Shown: positions 46,217-59,516, counted from the stretch's first letter. The stretch is 64,000 nt of DNA from Rosa chinensis (GCF_002994745.2 NC_037094.1:27626956-27690955); one strand, 5' to 3'. Numbers and translations: made by a program. Notes: generated from the letters alone by a model not told the origin.

Positions 46217-47312
46217 TTACTCATGTAACTCAAAAACTCGGGCAGTTCCATCAGTAGATACTGAAACAAGGAACTCTTGGTTGGCAGATACAGAGAGAGA
46301 CTGAATGGGCTCATTGTGCCCATTCAAGGTTCTTACGCAATCACCAGAGAGACTATCCCATAACCGAACCTTCCCATCCATACAGCCTGTTGCTAGATAC
46401 CTGGATGTGCCCAGCCATGTCAAACATGTCACTCCATCCTGTCCATAGGTAAGAATTCTTCATCAGACCATTACAGAGATTTATATCCATTAGTATGGTG
46501 ACCCAATGAATCATCTACTAAAATTCGTAAAACGAGGAATATATCTATCTTCTGCAGGATAAAACTCAAACAGACCTCATGTTCGCAGGTACAACGGGGC
46601 AATGAATGCTGCAAGTCCCAAATTATAAGCTTCTTATCCATACCTCCAGTTGCAGCCCAAGGAGAGCTGCCACACACAATTTAAGGCATGATAATAATAG
46701 CATTCTAGCAGAATACTACACAAATTAAGAGTCACATTGCAAGAATTAAGAATCACATTGCCTAGATTTAGAAACCACATGTAATTACCTCAAACAGGAT
46801 TTCTCATATAGGAGGAAGATGGGAAACTATAATTCCAAATTGTTGCTCTTAATATCTTTGCCAAAATCCCTCTTGCATTATCTCATAATTTTATTTATAT
46901 ATTTCATCAAACTTAATCATGCTCTTCAGATATTATATAATTAACCCATGAATACACTTCCGTCTGTGCACAAACACAACCATAGCATGAATCACCAATT
47001 CCAGTTACATCTTGAGATCGAATAGTCATGGTCAAACCATCAAAAGGGATTAAGTGCATTTGTTTGACAGATGACCAATAATTTGTTAATAGAGTGAAAA
47101 AGTTGCAGATAGAATCAGAGAGAACTTAGGTCAAACATTATCATTATTATCTTTCAAACTTGCTATCCGGTGTAATTGAAACCGGAGGGTCATGCATTGG
47201 TTGTTGAAATCATGCCCTCCTAGTTGTGGTTGACAAAGCCAACAAACAATTGTAGATAAAGTAAAATGTCCACGTAGTTTTGATAGTTCAGTCTCTCTCT
47301 CTCTCTCTCTCT

Positions 47313-47361
<49 letters not shown>

Positions 47362-50105
47362 CAACAGATGACTGTACCTTGGTGTAAGCCAGATACATTC
47401 AACTGAATCTAAATGTGAAACCAGGGAACTAACAACCTAAAAACAAAAACAAAAACAAAGATTATATTAAAGGCCTGCTAATTCTAAAAAAAAAAGGGGG
47501 AAATAACAACTAATTAAGGGTTCCAGATATACTGAATGGAAAATAAATCATACCTTTCCAGTTGTTATGTTTACAATATAGACAGAACCATCTTCAGAAC
47601 CAGTAACAGCTAAAGTTGAATCAGAACTTATTGTCAAACATGTCAATCCTGTAGTATGGTATGGGTGACCTAGAGGACAAGACGTGTTAAATATAGCCAA
47701 ACGAAAGACAAACAAGTACACCATCACTTGTTTACAAAAGCTTTCCAAACTAAAGAAAATTGCCACACATATCAGAGAAAAGTAATTCATGATTTGGAGT
47801 ATCTGCATAACTTTTGGCTCCAAAATTGACTACTTAAGGATGAACAATATAGAAAATTATAGTAATTCATGATTTGGATTATCTGCATAACTTGGTAACT
47901 TTAAGGATGAACAATATAGAAAATTATATGAAATATTGAGCACGTACCTTGTACCACATGAATGCTCTCGCCACTTTTTGGATTCCATATTCTCAAAGTT
48001 GTATCAGCAGAACCAGTGCAGATTGTTTTTCCTTAACATCAGCAACAGAAACAAAAAAATATTTATATTTAAATGATTGTGAGAAAGAAAGAGTAATAGT
48101 TTTTCAAATAAGTTTGTAAAAAATGGATGCACAATAACAGTTTGTAAAAAGAAGAGGGAAAGCATCAAGTTGAAAAGTAGTTGCTTACCATCAGGGGTAA
48201 AGTCACCACAACTCACCCTACCACCATGACCAGAAAATAAATTAAGATAGGAACCATTGTCAGCATTCCACATCCAAACTGCAGAGTCTTCTGAACCAGC
48301 CAAAACCACATGACCTCTAGGATGCCACTTGATCCACTACAACATATACTCAGTATTAAACTTTTCATAAATTGCAGTATAATAGCAGTAAGACATAAAA
48401 ACTTTATGAAAGGTTTTACCTCAATTCCCCCACCAGGACCTTCTAAAGTAGATTTTAGATTTCCTGATGCTATATCCCAAATTTGGATGATTCCATCCAA
48501 GCTTCCAGATGCTAGCAACTGTCCATCAGTACTAAATGCTAAGCTAGAAACAGAATCCTTATGACCTGCAGACCAGCTTAGAACCAGTTAAACTGAAGAA
48601 AAATGAAGATAAGATCTAACAGTGCAGAGTTTACTACTGAAACTAAAGCACAAAAGTATTGTGTTCAAAGCACAGAAGCAAAGCCAATAAACCATGGAGA
48701 ATTAAGTACGTAAACTTTGTATCTGTTCTCTCATTGACCTACCTTGAAGCTCAAAAGCCCAATCTCCGTGTCCAATCTTCCAAAGAAACCCTCTGTCATC
48801 TTTACCCCCTGTTGCAACCAAAGTAGTATCTGTCGGGCTGCATATAACGGCATATAGTTCGTCTGTCCAGAAAAAGGAAGACACTTTAAAACCTAAATTT
48901 TAAGTAATCCAAGACATATCACTCTGTTTCCATTTCCAAAATGTAACTCAGTAAACCAATCATGTGCATAGGACAGATAAAATACTTGTTACACTCTAAC
49001 CTAAAAAAAGAAATTAACTGTCAAAGGGGGAAATGAAGCTGCATTGAGATATCATTTCAAAATCAGCGGCACTACAGAACAACAGAAGTGTTGCTCTTGT
49101 ATGTGGAATCAATGATGCCTCTAACCATTAACTTAATGAAATTATCGAAATTCCTCTAATTTTATACATATGGAATACTACAAAATCAGTGAATATTTAT
49201 GCTAATGCTGTACCCCTCCAGTAACTACAGTTATGCCACAAGCACAAAATAAAATCAAACAAATGTAAGGGAAATCTTTATTCCAAAGGACCATAGCTGT
49301 TATTAAAATTGACAAGACAACGCCATGGAGGGTAAAAATATTAAGTTGGAAATAGCTCAAGGACTGAGCCTAATGTTAGTTTCTTTCCATCGTTTGTGGA
49401 CACTAATTTGATTTGGATAATTCTTAAGTCAGGCAGTCTATGCTAAAGGGGAAACACTATACTTCTACGCATCAGCACTTCCAAACAGACCCTTAGGATA
49501 CAATCAGAGATTGTAGGATGTCTATAGAAGCTTGTTTAGAGGTCGTTAAGGCATTTCCAGTAGAGTGGTTTGTTCCCTTCATTATCTATACTTGCAACAC
49601 TTAAAGAGCAATGGAACACATCAGTATAACATTCACATGAATTAGGTATAAAATAATCACCATCAGAATTTCACCTTGGGAAATCACATTCTCTCGAATA
49701 TAATTCACATTTGATTTAGTTTTAGTGAAGTCGCTATTGAGTATTAGAACTTCAATGTGTGAGTGCACACAATGTAATGCAGCAAACAGATGAAATTCAT
49801 CAAAAATATATGAAATGAACTCTTACCGCTATGACCAGTAAATATGTGTATGGAATCATCAAGCTCATCTGAAACCACCATAAAACATCAATAATCACAA
49901 CAATCAGTCAAAGTCATTCACAAGGGAAACAAAGAATAAATATCTTAAGTAACAAATTATTAGATTGTGGGATCTAGTTTAGCAAAATACCAACTTCATC
50001 GTCTGCATCAGGAAGATCTGCAACCAACAATAGTTGACCAATAAGTTGGAATACATATCTTACATTCTATGAATAATAATTATTAATATATAGTTATATA
50101 CACAC

Positions 50106-50179
<74 letters not shown>

Positions 50180-50282
50180 CTTCTTCGTCGACTGCAATTT
50201 CACCGACAATGTCTGCTTCATCGAGAAAAACCTCGCCTTGGTCATCTTCTTCTTCATGAAGAGCATGAGCTGGATTGCTCAT
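46217..50282 (-). CDS. AAMP: WD40-repeat protein, AAMP / Sqt1 family
   Basis: Eleven coding exons on the minus strand join in frame into 385 residues: 50282-50180, 50017-49991, 49868-49827, 48862-48743, 48565-48420, 48336-48189, 48031-47948, 47669-47554, 47436-47378, 46666-46576 and 46438-46217. An acidic N-terminus (EEEDDQGEVFLDEADIVGE) precedes WD40 repeats with phrases TGGKDDRGFLWKI, SGSLDGIIQIWDIASG, AGSEDSAVWMWNADNG, TGSADTTLRIWNPKSG, ATGCMDGKVRLWDSLSGDC and STDGTARVFELHE (C-terminus). This is the angio-associated migratory cell protein family, conserved across eukaryotes. The yeast member Sqt1 is a dedicated chaperone of ribosomal protein uL16, so a role in 60S ribosome assembly is likely by family. 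A 5'-UTR intron is probable (50303-50857). Confidence 0.92.
47291..47357. repeat. Paired (CT)n and (GA)n microsatellite in AAMP intron 9
   Basis: About 23 bases of CT repeats, the spacer CAGTG, then about 42 bases of GA repeats. The two arms are complementary and could form a hairpin. It lies about 20 bp inside the intron from the exon 9 donor. Confidence 0.95.
50109..50176. repeat. (GA)n microsatellite touching the AAMP exon 1 splice donor
   Basis: Read along the gene, the exon ends GAAGAAG, the donor is GTCC, and about 34 CT repeats start at once. The repeat is therefore part of the 5' splice-site neighbourhood. Confidence 0.95.
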
Positions 50283-50302
50283 CTTCTTATTTCTTCTGGT
50301 CG

Positions 50303-50857
50303 CTGAGGCAAAGAGCAAAGAGGTTTAAGTATTATTGGGTATGAATATTCGAGCAGGATGAGTCCAAAAACTAGTTGGTATATATCAAGCTACAATACTA
50401 TCAAGCATACAGTTCAAATTTTCCCCTTTCACATGTTTTTAAGCTTATTTGAATACAGAAACTCTGCATGTTTTGTGGTTCCTAAAGGACCTTACTTTTC
50501 TATTATTTGGCATGCCTATTGGTTCAGTTCTCATATAAACTGAAACCCAATTAAGTCCAAATAAAATGCAATGCTTGAGCTTCGAAAAGGTTCCATCTTT
50601 ATCGCTATAATCAGTAAACAAGAATAGCCATATTCATCGTAAAGGTTCTTTCTTTATCATCTCGTTAATCTTAATAGTCAGAAAAACACTTCAATATGGA
50701 GACTTGAATACAGTTCAAATGCATTTTGATAATCTATGAGCTTCAATTTCACTTTGATTGACAGCAGAAAACTAAGCCAATGAAGCATGAAGCAATGCAT
50801 GAACTGAAAACAAACCACAAGAATAAAGAAAAATCAGAACAGAATCATAAAGAATAC
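50303..50857 (-). other. Probable 5'-UTR intron of the AAMP gene
   Basis: On the minus strand a donor CAG|GTATTC at 50857 and an acceptor CCTCAG ending at 50303 flank an AT-rich stretch. It would leave a 20-nt untranslated piece before the ATG at 50282. Inferred from splice signals only. Confidence 0.5.
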
Positions 50858-50858
50858 C

Positions 50859-53800
50859 TGTTAGGGAATCAGTAAGTTTTTTGTTTCAAGTTTCTAACCC
50901 GCGCTGCTACTGCTGCCTAGAAAATTGAATGAGACGAGCCAGTGAGGTGGGGATGAGAAAAGGAGGCGCAAAATAGAGAGGATAATTTCGGTAATTTTGT
51001 TAGGGTCAATTTTTATTTGAAAGTGGAAAAGAAAAATTGGAAATGCCTTATTTTTTCAAACAAAAATAGTAATGAAACTACATATTATCTGAGGCTCTGA
51101 GCTGGTGATGTGCTTACATAGCACGGATTACACGTCCTTTGCTTCATTGGATGCATTTTTCTTTTCTGGTCGAAAAGTAAAGTTTGTATTAGATGACCTA
51201 AGAGATTCACCATAATACAAGAGGTACAAAAGACCCTAGAAAATAGAGGCACATAGGCTCAGCAAATAAGACACGTAAGCTCAGATAACAAAAGTCTCTA
51301 AGTGAATAAGTTGGGAGCCCACAATTGAAATTAAAAAAACCCTAGAAAAATTGCTAGCAGCCACCAAGAGAAAAACGTCTCCATCTTTAGAAACCTACTG
51401 CCGCCACTTCCATATCTTTGCTTGAAAAGGAATAGTCGCCATAGCATCATCTTGCCTCCTTCTACACCGGTTGCGATGCACTAGATCTGTTCTTTCATTC
51501 AATTGTACGTGTTCTTATTAGATTTTTTTTTTCTCATTGCATCTTGTATTATTTTTGTTTTATTTAATTTAATTGTGTTCTTATTAGGTTTCATAAAATT
51601 GACGCCTTCACTAAACTTGTAGCTAAATATTTCTTCCTCCAAACATGCAATAGGCAATTTGACTTCGATTGAGGTCTATATCCAGTACCTTGTGGGTCTT
51701 CCATAGTTTGTCCTCAAATTTGCGATGTTATTAGGGTTGTACGTTCTCATCAAACTTGTTTACAACGCACATCTGACAAAACCTTGCTTTATTAGGTTGT
51801 TTAGGCTCTAGATGGGTTCTCTGTCTCTAACGGCGGAGCCTTTCTTGTTTCATGTTTGTTTGGATCATCGATCCAACGACAAGATGGTCTAAGCAGCGGT
51901 CTCATGAAGGACATCTACAGCTACAGGTTGATAGTTGATTGCACGCATTGAGGTTGCATTTGGGCCTTCAATTTTTCAGACCTGATGTCATGATTTGAGA
52001 AGACCATTAAGTTGTGATAACGACGCGGTGGAAGTCACGGATGCTTCGCCAATGGTGGAGACCTCGAGGTTCAAGTTTTTGTGGTGGTACTCTATCTAGT
52101 CCATTTTTGTTTTGTGGTGTCTGATTCTTTGGGTGGTAGGCTTCTTGTTGTTTGGTGGTACTTGGACATGGTGGTGGGTCTATATCAACTAATTGGTGAA
52201 TGTCTAGGCAGAGGTAGTGGTGACGAATGTAACAGTGAGGGACACAAAGGAGTTGTTGCTGAAGAATAAGACTACTCCCTCTTTTCGAGATTGATGCAGG
52301 TTGGTGGGTTGCTCGGGTGAGGGAATTTCATATACAGGGATCTAATAGCATCTCTAGTGGATATGTTAAACTCAAATATTGTTATATTGATATATTGTTG
52401 ATGTGGTAGCAATTTGAAATTTTGTCAAAATTTTTGTTACAACCGATGTATCGAAAACTATATTATTATATTAATATTTCTTATCTTTTAAATTTTTTTT
52501 TTTGACAGAGTAATAGAGATTTCATTTAATCATAAAACCAGAACGACACTTACAAATAATCTTCATATGTTTGTACCCTACATTAGTGGTCAAGCAGGTA
52601 AAGGAAAACGGGTACCATCCACTAGTACATTGTTGCTCAGTTATTCCAAAGCTTACACAACTATGACAATTCAACGTATACGAAGAAAACTACATTGAAT
52701 CTTCCTTTGTCAATGCAGTAAATTGTGGCACTTTAGAAAACTCATTAACTTGGTGTAAACAGAACCCATAGCTGGTAAACTAAAACACACATATATTGGG
52801 CTTGAGCCTACTACCTTCCCTAAACAAAATTAGAGAGTTATTGGAAAGAACTAATTCCTTAAAAAAATAAAAATAAAATAAAAAACCCTAAAGCCCAAAA
52901 ATATATCCAGCCTAAGGCCCAACACAAAAGAGCAAGCCTAGCTCAAGCCCAGACCCAACACAGGTTCATGACAAACCCCATCGTCGAAGCATCCACACCA
53001 CACACCCACTGTGGCATCAACCCGAAGCCCAGCAAGGCTGTGAAGTCCCCACCACCGTCGAATCCACCTCGTATCCACTCCACAAAACGCAGCTCAACCA
53101 GCAGCCTAGGCAACACCCTCAAATACTCGAAACCAGAGGAAGAAGAAACCGGATCACTTGACTGGCCAACTGCACCTCTCTATGGGGTCGCCTTGAGCGA
53201 ATTGCACCACCGTGCCACTTACCACCACCTGCATGGCCAGACGCCCTCGGTTTGGCCACCCCTTCTATCCATGCCCAAAAGCCTTCTGGCAGGAGCCACT
53301 GAGCTCCCTTGAAAAACTCCTCATCCGGCTGCACTCATTGCACTCCGATGAGGCCAAAGGCCTAGCGAGGTATGGGAGCCACCAGACGAGAACAGAGAAA
53401 GGTAGAGAAGGTCGAAGCCACCAGTAGGGTTCTCACAGAAAGAATAGAGAAAGAGATATCTCAGGTGTACCTTTTTGACAAATGTAAACTATAATATATT
53501 TTTAATCTTATTTGTTGTTAGCTTTTTGAATGTAATGAATTGTTTAAATTATATAGTCCCAACTTGATGTAAATAAAAGATTTTGACAGTTTTGAGCCTC
53601 TACCAAATTTGGCAGATGAAGACTCATACGCCTTTTACATGTCAGCTTTACCTTCTATTAAAAAAGAGCTTCTGTCAATTAGATCACATAGGATTTACAT
53701 ATATCATTGGAGATGCTCTAAGAGTGTGTTTGTTTACGTAGGATAGGATGAGACTGGACATCCTTATCTAATATTAGATGAGTTATCTCATGTTTGGCAT

Positions 53801-54253
53801 CAGTAAGGATTCTATTAAACGAGACTATGCAGTCCCTAAAACTACCCCACACCTTCTAACATAGCGATGCCAAAAATCAACAGACTATGGAAGTAAGTCT
53901 TATGCAACCCTGAAATCTCATACTTAGTCGTTCTTTACTTCAGTCTCATCATTCTCTCTCAATCATTTCTTTTGCTTCAGTGAATGACACTGCTCTTTTT
54001 TATGTTCAATCTCTCACTCTCTCGCATTGATTATTGTTCACTCTCCCCTTCAATTTCATGACTCACCGACCTTTTCCAATCCTTTGAGTCCACTCTTTCA
54101 ATCAAGCTTTAAATCTTGGAATTCGCATCTGAAATTGGTTTGAGATTCTCAGAAGAGATGTAGTCAATGGTGGCTTCAGCGGTTGTTGGAAGTGGAGCCT
54201 TGTTTTGATCGTTTAGCAACAAATCGGTTGGCTTTTGAATTGGAAGATCAACT
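50859..54253. other. Intergenic; retroelement debris likely
   Basis: No intact gene. Two stretches (about 51160-51480 and 52492-53460) begin with text that, on the minus strand, resembles the 3' end of plant LINEs; at 52492-52504 a T-run precedes TTGACAGAGTAATAGAGATT. The second also has a C-rich segment (52965-53430) with open frames on both strands but no recognisable domain. The 5' leader of the AAMP gene is at the left edge. Confidence 0.35.
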
Positions 54254-54459
54254 TGTTAGCGTGAGTCAATGTATCCTATTTAGAATATTCTTATTCTATT
54301 AGGAATGTACTTATTGTATGCAATTAGGAATGTAATTATCCCTTTAATTGTAATTAGCACTTACCTAGTTAGTATATGTAACCCTAGTATATAAATACCT
54401 CCTTGTGAGAAGAATAAAATTATCTCATCATTCTCTCAAATACATTCTTATTCTCAAGT
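54254..54459 (+). repeat. 5' LTR of the Copia element
   Basis: Starts TGTTAGCGTGAGTC and ends TTCTCAAGT. The end is fixed by the identical 3' LTR, the abutting primer-binding site and the CAACT duplication, giving TG...GT rather than TG...CA termini. Confidence 0.85.
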
Positions 54460-54719
54460 TGGTATCAGAGCAAAGATCCGTATTGGACTTTGTCTCTTTG
54501 TTCTCTCATTGCTCTCAATTCTCTCAATTTAATTTCTCTTAAATTTTCTTCTATCCAGTAATCGGGATTTATTTGTCTGTGTTCTTGTGATTGAGAGTAT
54601 TCAAACCTTTAAACCTAGAATTTGGGTTTTAGGTTTTTTTTTTTCCTTCAAGCCTCTACTGTTCGTTTTTTCGGCCTACCCAATTTTATCTTTTTATTCC
54701 GCTGTGCTCTGTTACTGCA

Positions 54720-57700
54720 ATGGGAGGACAAGGGTCAGGCAAGGATGATGATGTCGCTGTTCAAAAGGTGGAGGTATCTCTGAATCAAGACTCCTCTGGG
54801 GGTTTTGGTGGTGCTAAGTTGAATGGCACCAATTACCGTACTTGGAGGAAGATGATGACTGCCCATCTGTGTGGGCTTGACAAGATGGGATATGTGAATG
54901 GCACAATTGAAGTACCAGATGAGAAGGACCTAGGGTTCGGAAAGTGGGAGAACTCAAATGGGTCTGTGATGTCCATCCTCTACAAATCAATGACCGATGA
55001 GGTAGTTCAATTGATCATTGGATGTGAGACAGCTGCTGAGATATGGAAGACTTTGAAAGAGTTGTATCTCAATGATTCTGACTTTGATCAGATTCATGAA
55101 CTCCACACCAAGGCATTCAAGATGACTCAGAATGGACAACGTGTATCCCTTTATTTTGCTGCTTTGAAGAACATCTGGTTGGAGATTGATCAGAGGCGCC
55201 CCAATAAGATGAAGAATGCTGATGATATCAAGCTGCACAATGAGGAGAAAGATTTGTTGCGGGTGCATATATTTCTGAATGGACTTGATTCCAAGCATGC
55301 TAGTGCCAAAGGTGAGTTGTTAAGGCTTGCTACTCCTCCTTCCCTTGATGGAGCCTTTGCTTATATTCGCAAGGATGAGGCTCAACTAGAGAGTGCTAAG
55401 GCAATTCATTCTGAATTGTCTAGTCTCACAGTTCAGTCTAATCCTACACCACCTAAATATGTGCCACCACATACTCAACAGTTGCGTCCTCAATCTAGCT
55501 TTACATCACCTACTGGCAATAGTCCTTTCTGCAACTACTGCAAACAGTTAGGGCACATTAAAGCTAAATGTCACAAGCTAAAGGGATATCCTGCATCTTG
55601 GGGAAAACCAGCACCTAATCATCAAGGACGTGCTCATTTAGTCCAAAATCCTGATTACTATGGTGTGGAGGGGCGAGATCACACAACTGCTGCTAGTAAT
55701 CCTTCTGTATCCATGGTTGGACGTGGTAAGATTGGTGTTGCTTTACATATTTCTGATTTTGTTGGGGAAGATACCTGGATAATTGATTCTGGGGCATCGG
55801 ACCATATGACTTATGATAAATCCTATTTTACCCACTTGTCACCACCACCTGTGTCTAAAGTTACCAATGCAAATGGTGAAGCCTTTCCTGTGTTAGGAAC
55901 TGGTTCAATTAGACTTACAACTACATTAGAGCTCCATAATGTCTTATATGTTCCTGCTTTATCTCACCACTTGATATCTGTACCACAATTAAATGCTGAA
56001 GCTAAGTGCTCTGTGACCTTTTTTCCTATGTATGTTGTGTTTCAGGATCTTCTTACCAGGGAGACTATTGGTCGGGGAGATCTGAGGGGGAGGTTGTTCC
56101 ATCTGGACCAGATGTATGCAGGGGAGAAACCAAGGAAGATGGCCCCAGTCGCTTTGATTTCGAGTTCTGAGCAGTTGAGTGAGCTGTGGTTATGGCATCG
56201 TCGCTTAGGACATCCTTCATTTAGTAACATGAAAAAGTCTATGCCTTCTTTGTTTTTGGGCATTAATGATTCTTCTCTTAGATGTGAAACTTGTGTCTTG
56301 GCCAAGAGCCATCGTGTCAGTTATCCTTTAAGTATTTCCAATAAAAGTACTACCCCTTTTGAGTTGATTCATTCAGATGTTTGGGGACCTTCCCGTGATC
56401 TTACTCCTACTGGCATGTGTTGGTTTGTTTTATTTATTGATGATTGTACTCGAGTTTCCTGGGTGGTTTTACTTAAGTCTAAATCTGCTGTCTTCTCAGC
56501 TTTCCAAGCCTTTCAAGCCATGATTCAAACTCAATATAATGGTCAAATTAAGGTCTTTCGTTCAGATAATGGGGGGGAGTACATGAGTCATGAGTTTCAA
56601 GATTATCTCCAGGCACAAGGCATTGTCCACCAAACAACTTGCCCACAAACACCTGAGCAAAATGGAGTGTCTGAGCGTAAAAACCGTCATCTCCTGGATG
56701 TTGCCCGCTCCATCCTCTTTAGTGCCCATATGCCCAAGTACTTGTGGCGAGAAGCTGTTCTAACTGCTTCTCATCTTATCAATCGTATGCCTTCTAGTGT
56801 CCTTCAGGGCCAAATCCCATTTGAGATACTCTCCACACATGTCTCCCTTCCTTCTTTTCATAATCTACCTGCTAGAGTCTTTGGGTGTGTAGCCTTTGTT
56901 CATGTTCCTAAGAACCAACGATCTAAGTTGGAGGCTCGTGCCTTAAAATGTGTCTTTGTCGGGTATGGGACTCATCAAAAAGGGTATAAGTGTTTTCATC
57001 CTCCCACAAAAAAGTTTTATGTTACTATGGATGTTACTTTCTTCGAGGATGCCTGCTATTTTTCTCCCACCGACACTTCTCTTCAGGGGGAGAAGTTTAG
57101 CTATTTTGAAGAGATGGTCAGTGGAAGCCAAGATGATGAAAAAGATGAAGAACGGGATGCAAAAGTTGAAGAACGATCGGTCGTTCCAAATGTTTATGAA
57201 GAACGGTCGGTCGTTCCTGAAGAACAGTTAAGCGTTCCTCTCATTCCTGAAGAACGTTCGACCGTTCGGTCGAGCATTCCTGAAGAACGTTCGATCGTTC
57301 CTATCATTCCTGAAGAACGGTCGATCGTTCCTATCATTCCTGAAGAACGGTCGAGCGTTCCTTTCGTTCCTGAAGTCGTTCCTGTACCTCCTGAAGAACG
57401 GTCAAGCATTCCTGTCGTTCCTGAAGAACGAGTTAACGTTCCTTTTGATCAATCGAATGAAGAGGTTTCTACAGCAACTCCCCTTCCTCCATTACCCCAC
57501 TCCGACCAAGGTTCCCAAGGTTTTGAAGATCATTCTGAGGTAAACCCTGAACATGTGTCTAATCCTTTTAATGTTGTTAATCAAGATGAAGAGTCTGAAC
57601 CAACCAAATACACTTTGCCTAATCGAGTCAATCGTGGTAAACCTTCAAAAAGATATGAACCTACCATTAGTGCCAAGTCAAAGTATCCTGTTGCCAACTA

Positions 57701-59303
57701 TGTGTCAACTCATAGGTTATCTAAGTCATATGAATCTTTTGTGCACCAGATATCTTCTGTATCTGTTCCTAACAAAGTGCAGGATGCTTTGAGAGATCCC
57801 AAGTGGTCTAAGGCAATGGAAGAAGAGATGGAAGCATTGCAGAAGAATAATACATGGGAGTTAGTACCACTTCCAAGTGGAAAGAAGACAGTGGGGTGTA
57901 GATGGATTTATACAGTGAAACACAATGCAGATGGTTCAATTAATAGATACAAGGAAAGATTGGTGGCCAAGGGGTTCACACAGACTTATGGTGTGGACTA
58001 TGATGAGACGTTTGCCCCTGTAGCAAAGATCAATACCATCAGGGTGCTATTATCTTTGGCTGCAAACCTAGATTGGCCACTTCGGCAGTTTGATGTGAAG
58101 AATGCATTCCTTCATGGGGATTTAGCTTAAGAAGTTTACATGAGCCTTCCTCCTGGATATGAAACTACTGCAAATATTGATGTGGTTTGCAGATTGAAAA
58201 AGTCCTTGTATGGTTTGAAGCAATCACCTCGTTCATGGTTTGGGAGGTTTACTCAATCAATGCGCCGCTTTGGTTATAAACAAAGCAACTCAGATCACAC
58301 TCTTTTTCTCAAGCGTCAGAAGGGTAAGATAACTGTGTTGATAATCTATGTGGATGATATGGTGATTACAGGTGATGATGGTGATGAGATTGGAAGACTG
58401 CAACACCAATTGGCTTCTGAGTTTGAGATGAAAGATCTTGGAGACCTAAAGTATTTTCTGGGCATTGAGGTAGCAAGGGGGAGAAGTGGAATCTTCTTAT
58501 GCCAACGGAAGTATGTTCTGGACCTTCTGACTGAAACAGGTTTGTTAGATTGCAGACCGATTGACACACCTATTGAGCAAAATCACAAGTTGGCAGAGTA
58601 TCCTGATCAAATTTCTACAGATAGGGCTAGATATCAAAGATTGGTTGGAAGATTAATTTACTTGTCTCATACCAGACCAGATGTAGCATATGCAGTCAGT
58701 GTAGTGAGTCAGTTCATGCACAATCCAAGTGAAGCTCATATGGATGCCGTTGTGAGAATTTTAAGATACTTAAAGACTGCACCAGGGAAAGGTCTGATGT
58801 TTTCTAAACATAATCACCTGGAGGTGAGTGGCTTTACTGATGCAGATTGGGCTGGTTGTGTTACTGACCGGAGATCTACTTCAGGGTACTTTACATTTGT
58901 AGGAGGAAACTTGGTTACTTGGAGAAGTAAGAAGCAAAAGGTGGTAGCAAGGTCTAGTGCTGAAGCAGAGTATAGAGGGATGGCTCATGGAGTTTGTGAG
59001 CTACTATGGCTGCGTAATTTATTGCGTGACTTAGGGTTCAAACCTAAGCAAGCCATGAAGTTATACTGTGACAATAAGGCAGCAATCGATATATCACAGA
59101 ATCCGGTACAACATGATCGTACCAAGCATGTGGAAGTTGATAGGCACTTTATTAAGGAGAAGCTAGACGTGAAGTTGATTGACTTTCCATTTGTTCCAAC
59201 TGAAGAGCAATTAGCAGATGTGTTGACTAAAGGAGTTTCCACCAACGTGTTCCATGACTCACTTGACAAGTTGGGCATCCGTGACCTGTATGCTCCAACT
59301 TGA
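54720..59303 (+). pseudogene. Copia gag-pol polyprotein, one premature stop
   Basis: A single frame of 1,528 codons is interrupted only by TAA at 58128-58130, in the reverse transcriptase after FDVKNAFLHGDLA. Domains in order: gag (NYRTWRKMM), zinc knuckle CNYCKQLGHIKAKCH, aspartic protease (WIIDSGASDHMT), integrase zinc-binding (HRRLGHPS..CETC) and D-D-E core (IHSDVWGP, FRSDNGGEY, PEQNGVSERKNR), RT (YVDDMVITGDD) and RNase H (TDADWAGC, SSAEAEYRG, YCDNKAAI). This protease-integrase-RT-RNase H order is diagnostic of Copia. Between integrase and RT lies an unusual repeat rich in EERS. The stop codon at 59301-59303 overlaps the polypurine tract. Read-through or a recent mutation would both fit. 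Confidence 0.95.
57160..57435 (+). repeat. In-frame minisatellite in the Copia pol gene (30-bp unit)
   Basis: A DNA unit close to CCTGAAGAACGGTCGATCGT is repeated about nine times and encodes degenerate PEERSIVPII decapeptides. It lies between the integrase and reverse transcriptase domains, a region usually variable in Copia elements. Neighbouring GAACGGTCGGTCGTTC is itself palindromic. Confidence 0.85.
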
Positions 59304-59310
59304 GGGGGAG

Positions 59311-59516
59311 TGTTAGCGTGAGTCAATGTATCCTATTTAGAATATTCTTATTCTATTAGGAATGTACTTATTGTATGCAATTAGGAATGTAATTATCCCT
59401 TTAATTGTAATTAGCACTTACCTAGTTAGTATATGTAACCCTAGTATATAAATACCTCCTTGTGAGAAGAATAAAATTATCTCATCATTCTCTCAAATAC
59501 ATTCTTATTCTCAAGT
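59311..59516 (+). repeat. 3' LTR of the Copia element
   Basis: Same length and, on reading, the same sequence as the 5' LTR. Followed at once by the CAACT duplication. Confidence 0.9.

Larger units (their letters stand above)
54254..59516 (+). mobile_element. Young Ty1/Copia LTR retrotransposon, 5.26 kb
   Basis: LTRs of 206 bp at 54254-54459 and 59311-59516 appear identical on reading. The target-site duplication is CAACT (54249-54253 and 59517-59521). A primer-binding site TGGTATCAGAGC (initiator Met-tRNA complement) directly follows the 5' LTR at 54460. A polypurine tract GAGGGGGAG directly precedes the 3' LTR. gag-pol fills the middle. The LTR has a TATA-like TATATAAATAC near 54390. Confidence 0.95.

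Noticed and set aside
50060..50318. Frame with long Leu-Ser repeats joined to the AAMP N-terminus
   Set aside because: It reads the intron 1 microsatellite. A GT donor at 50179-50178 ends the exon, and exon 2 joins in phase.
52968..53427. Proline/histidine-rich frames on both strands
   Set aside because: Both strands are open because of C-rich composition. No conserved motif; probably retroelement debris.
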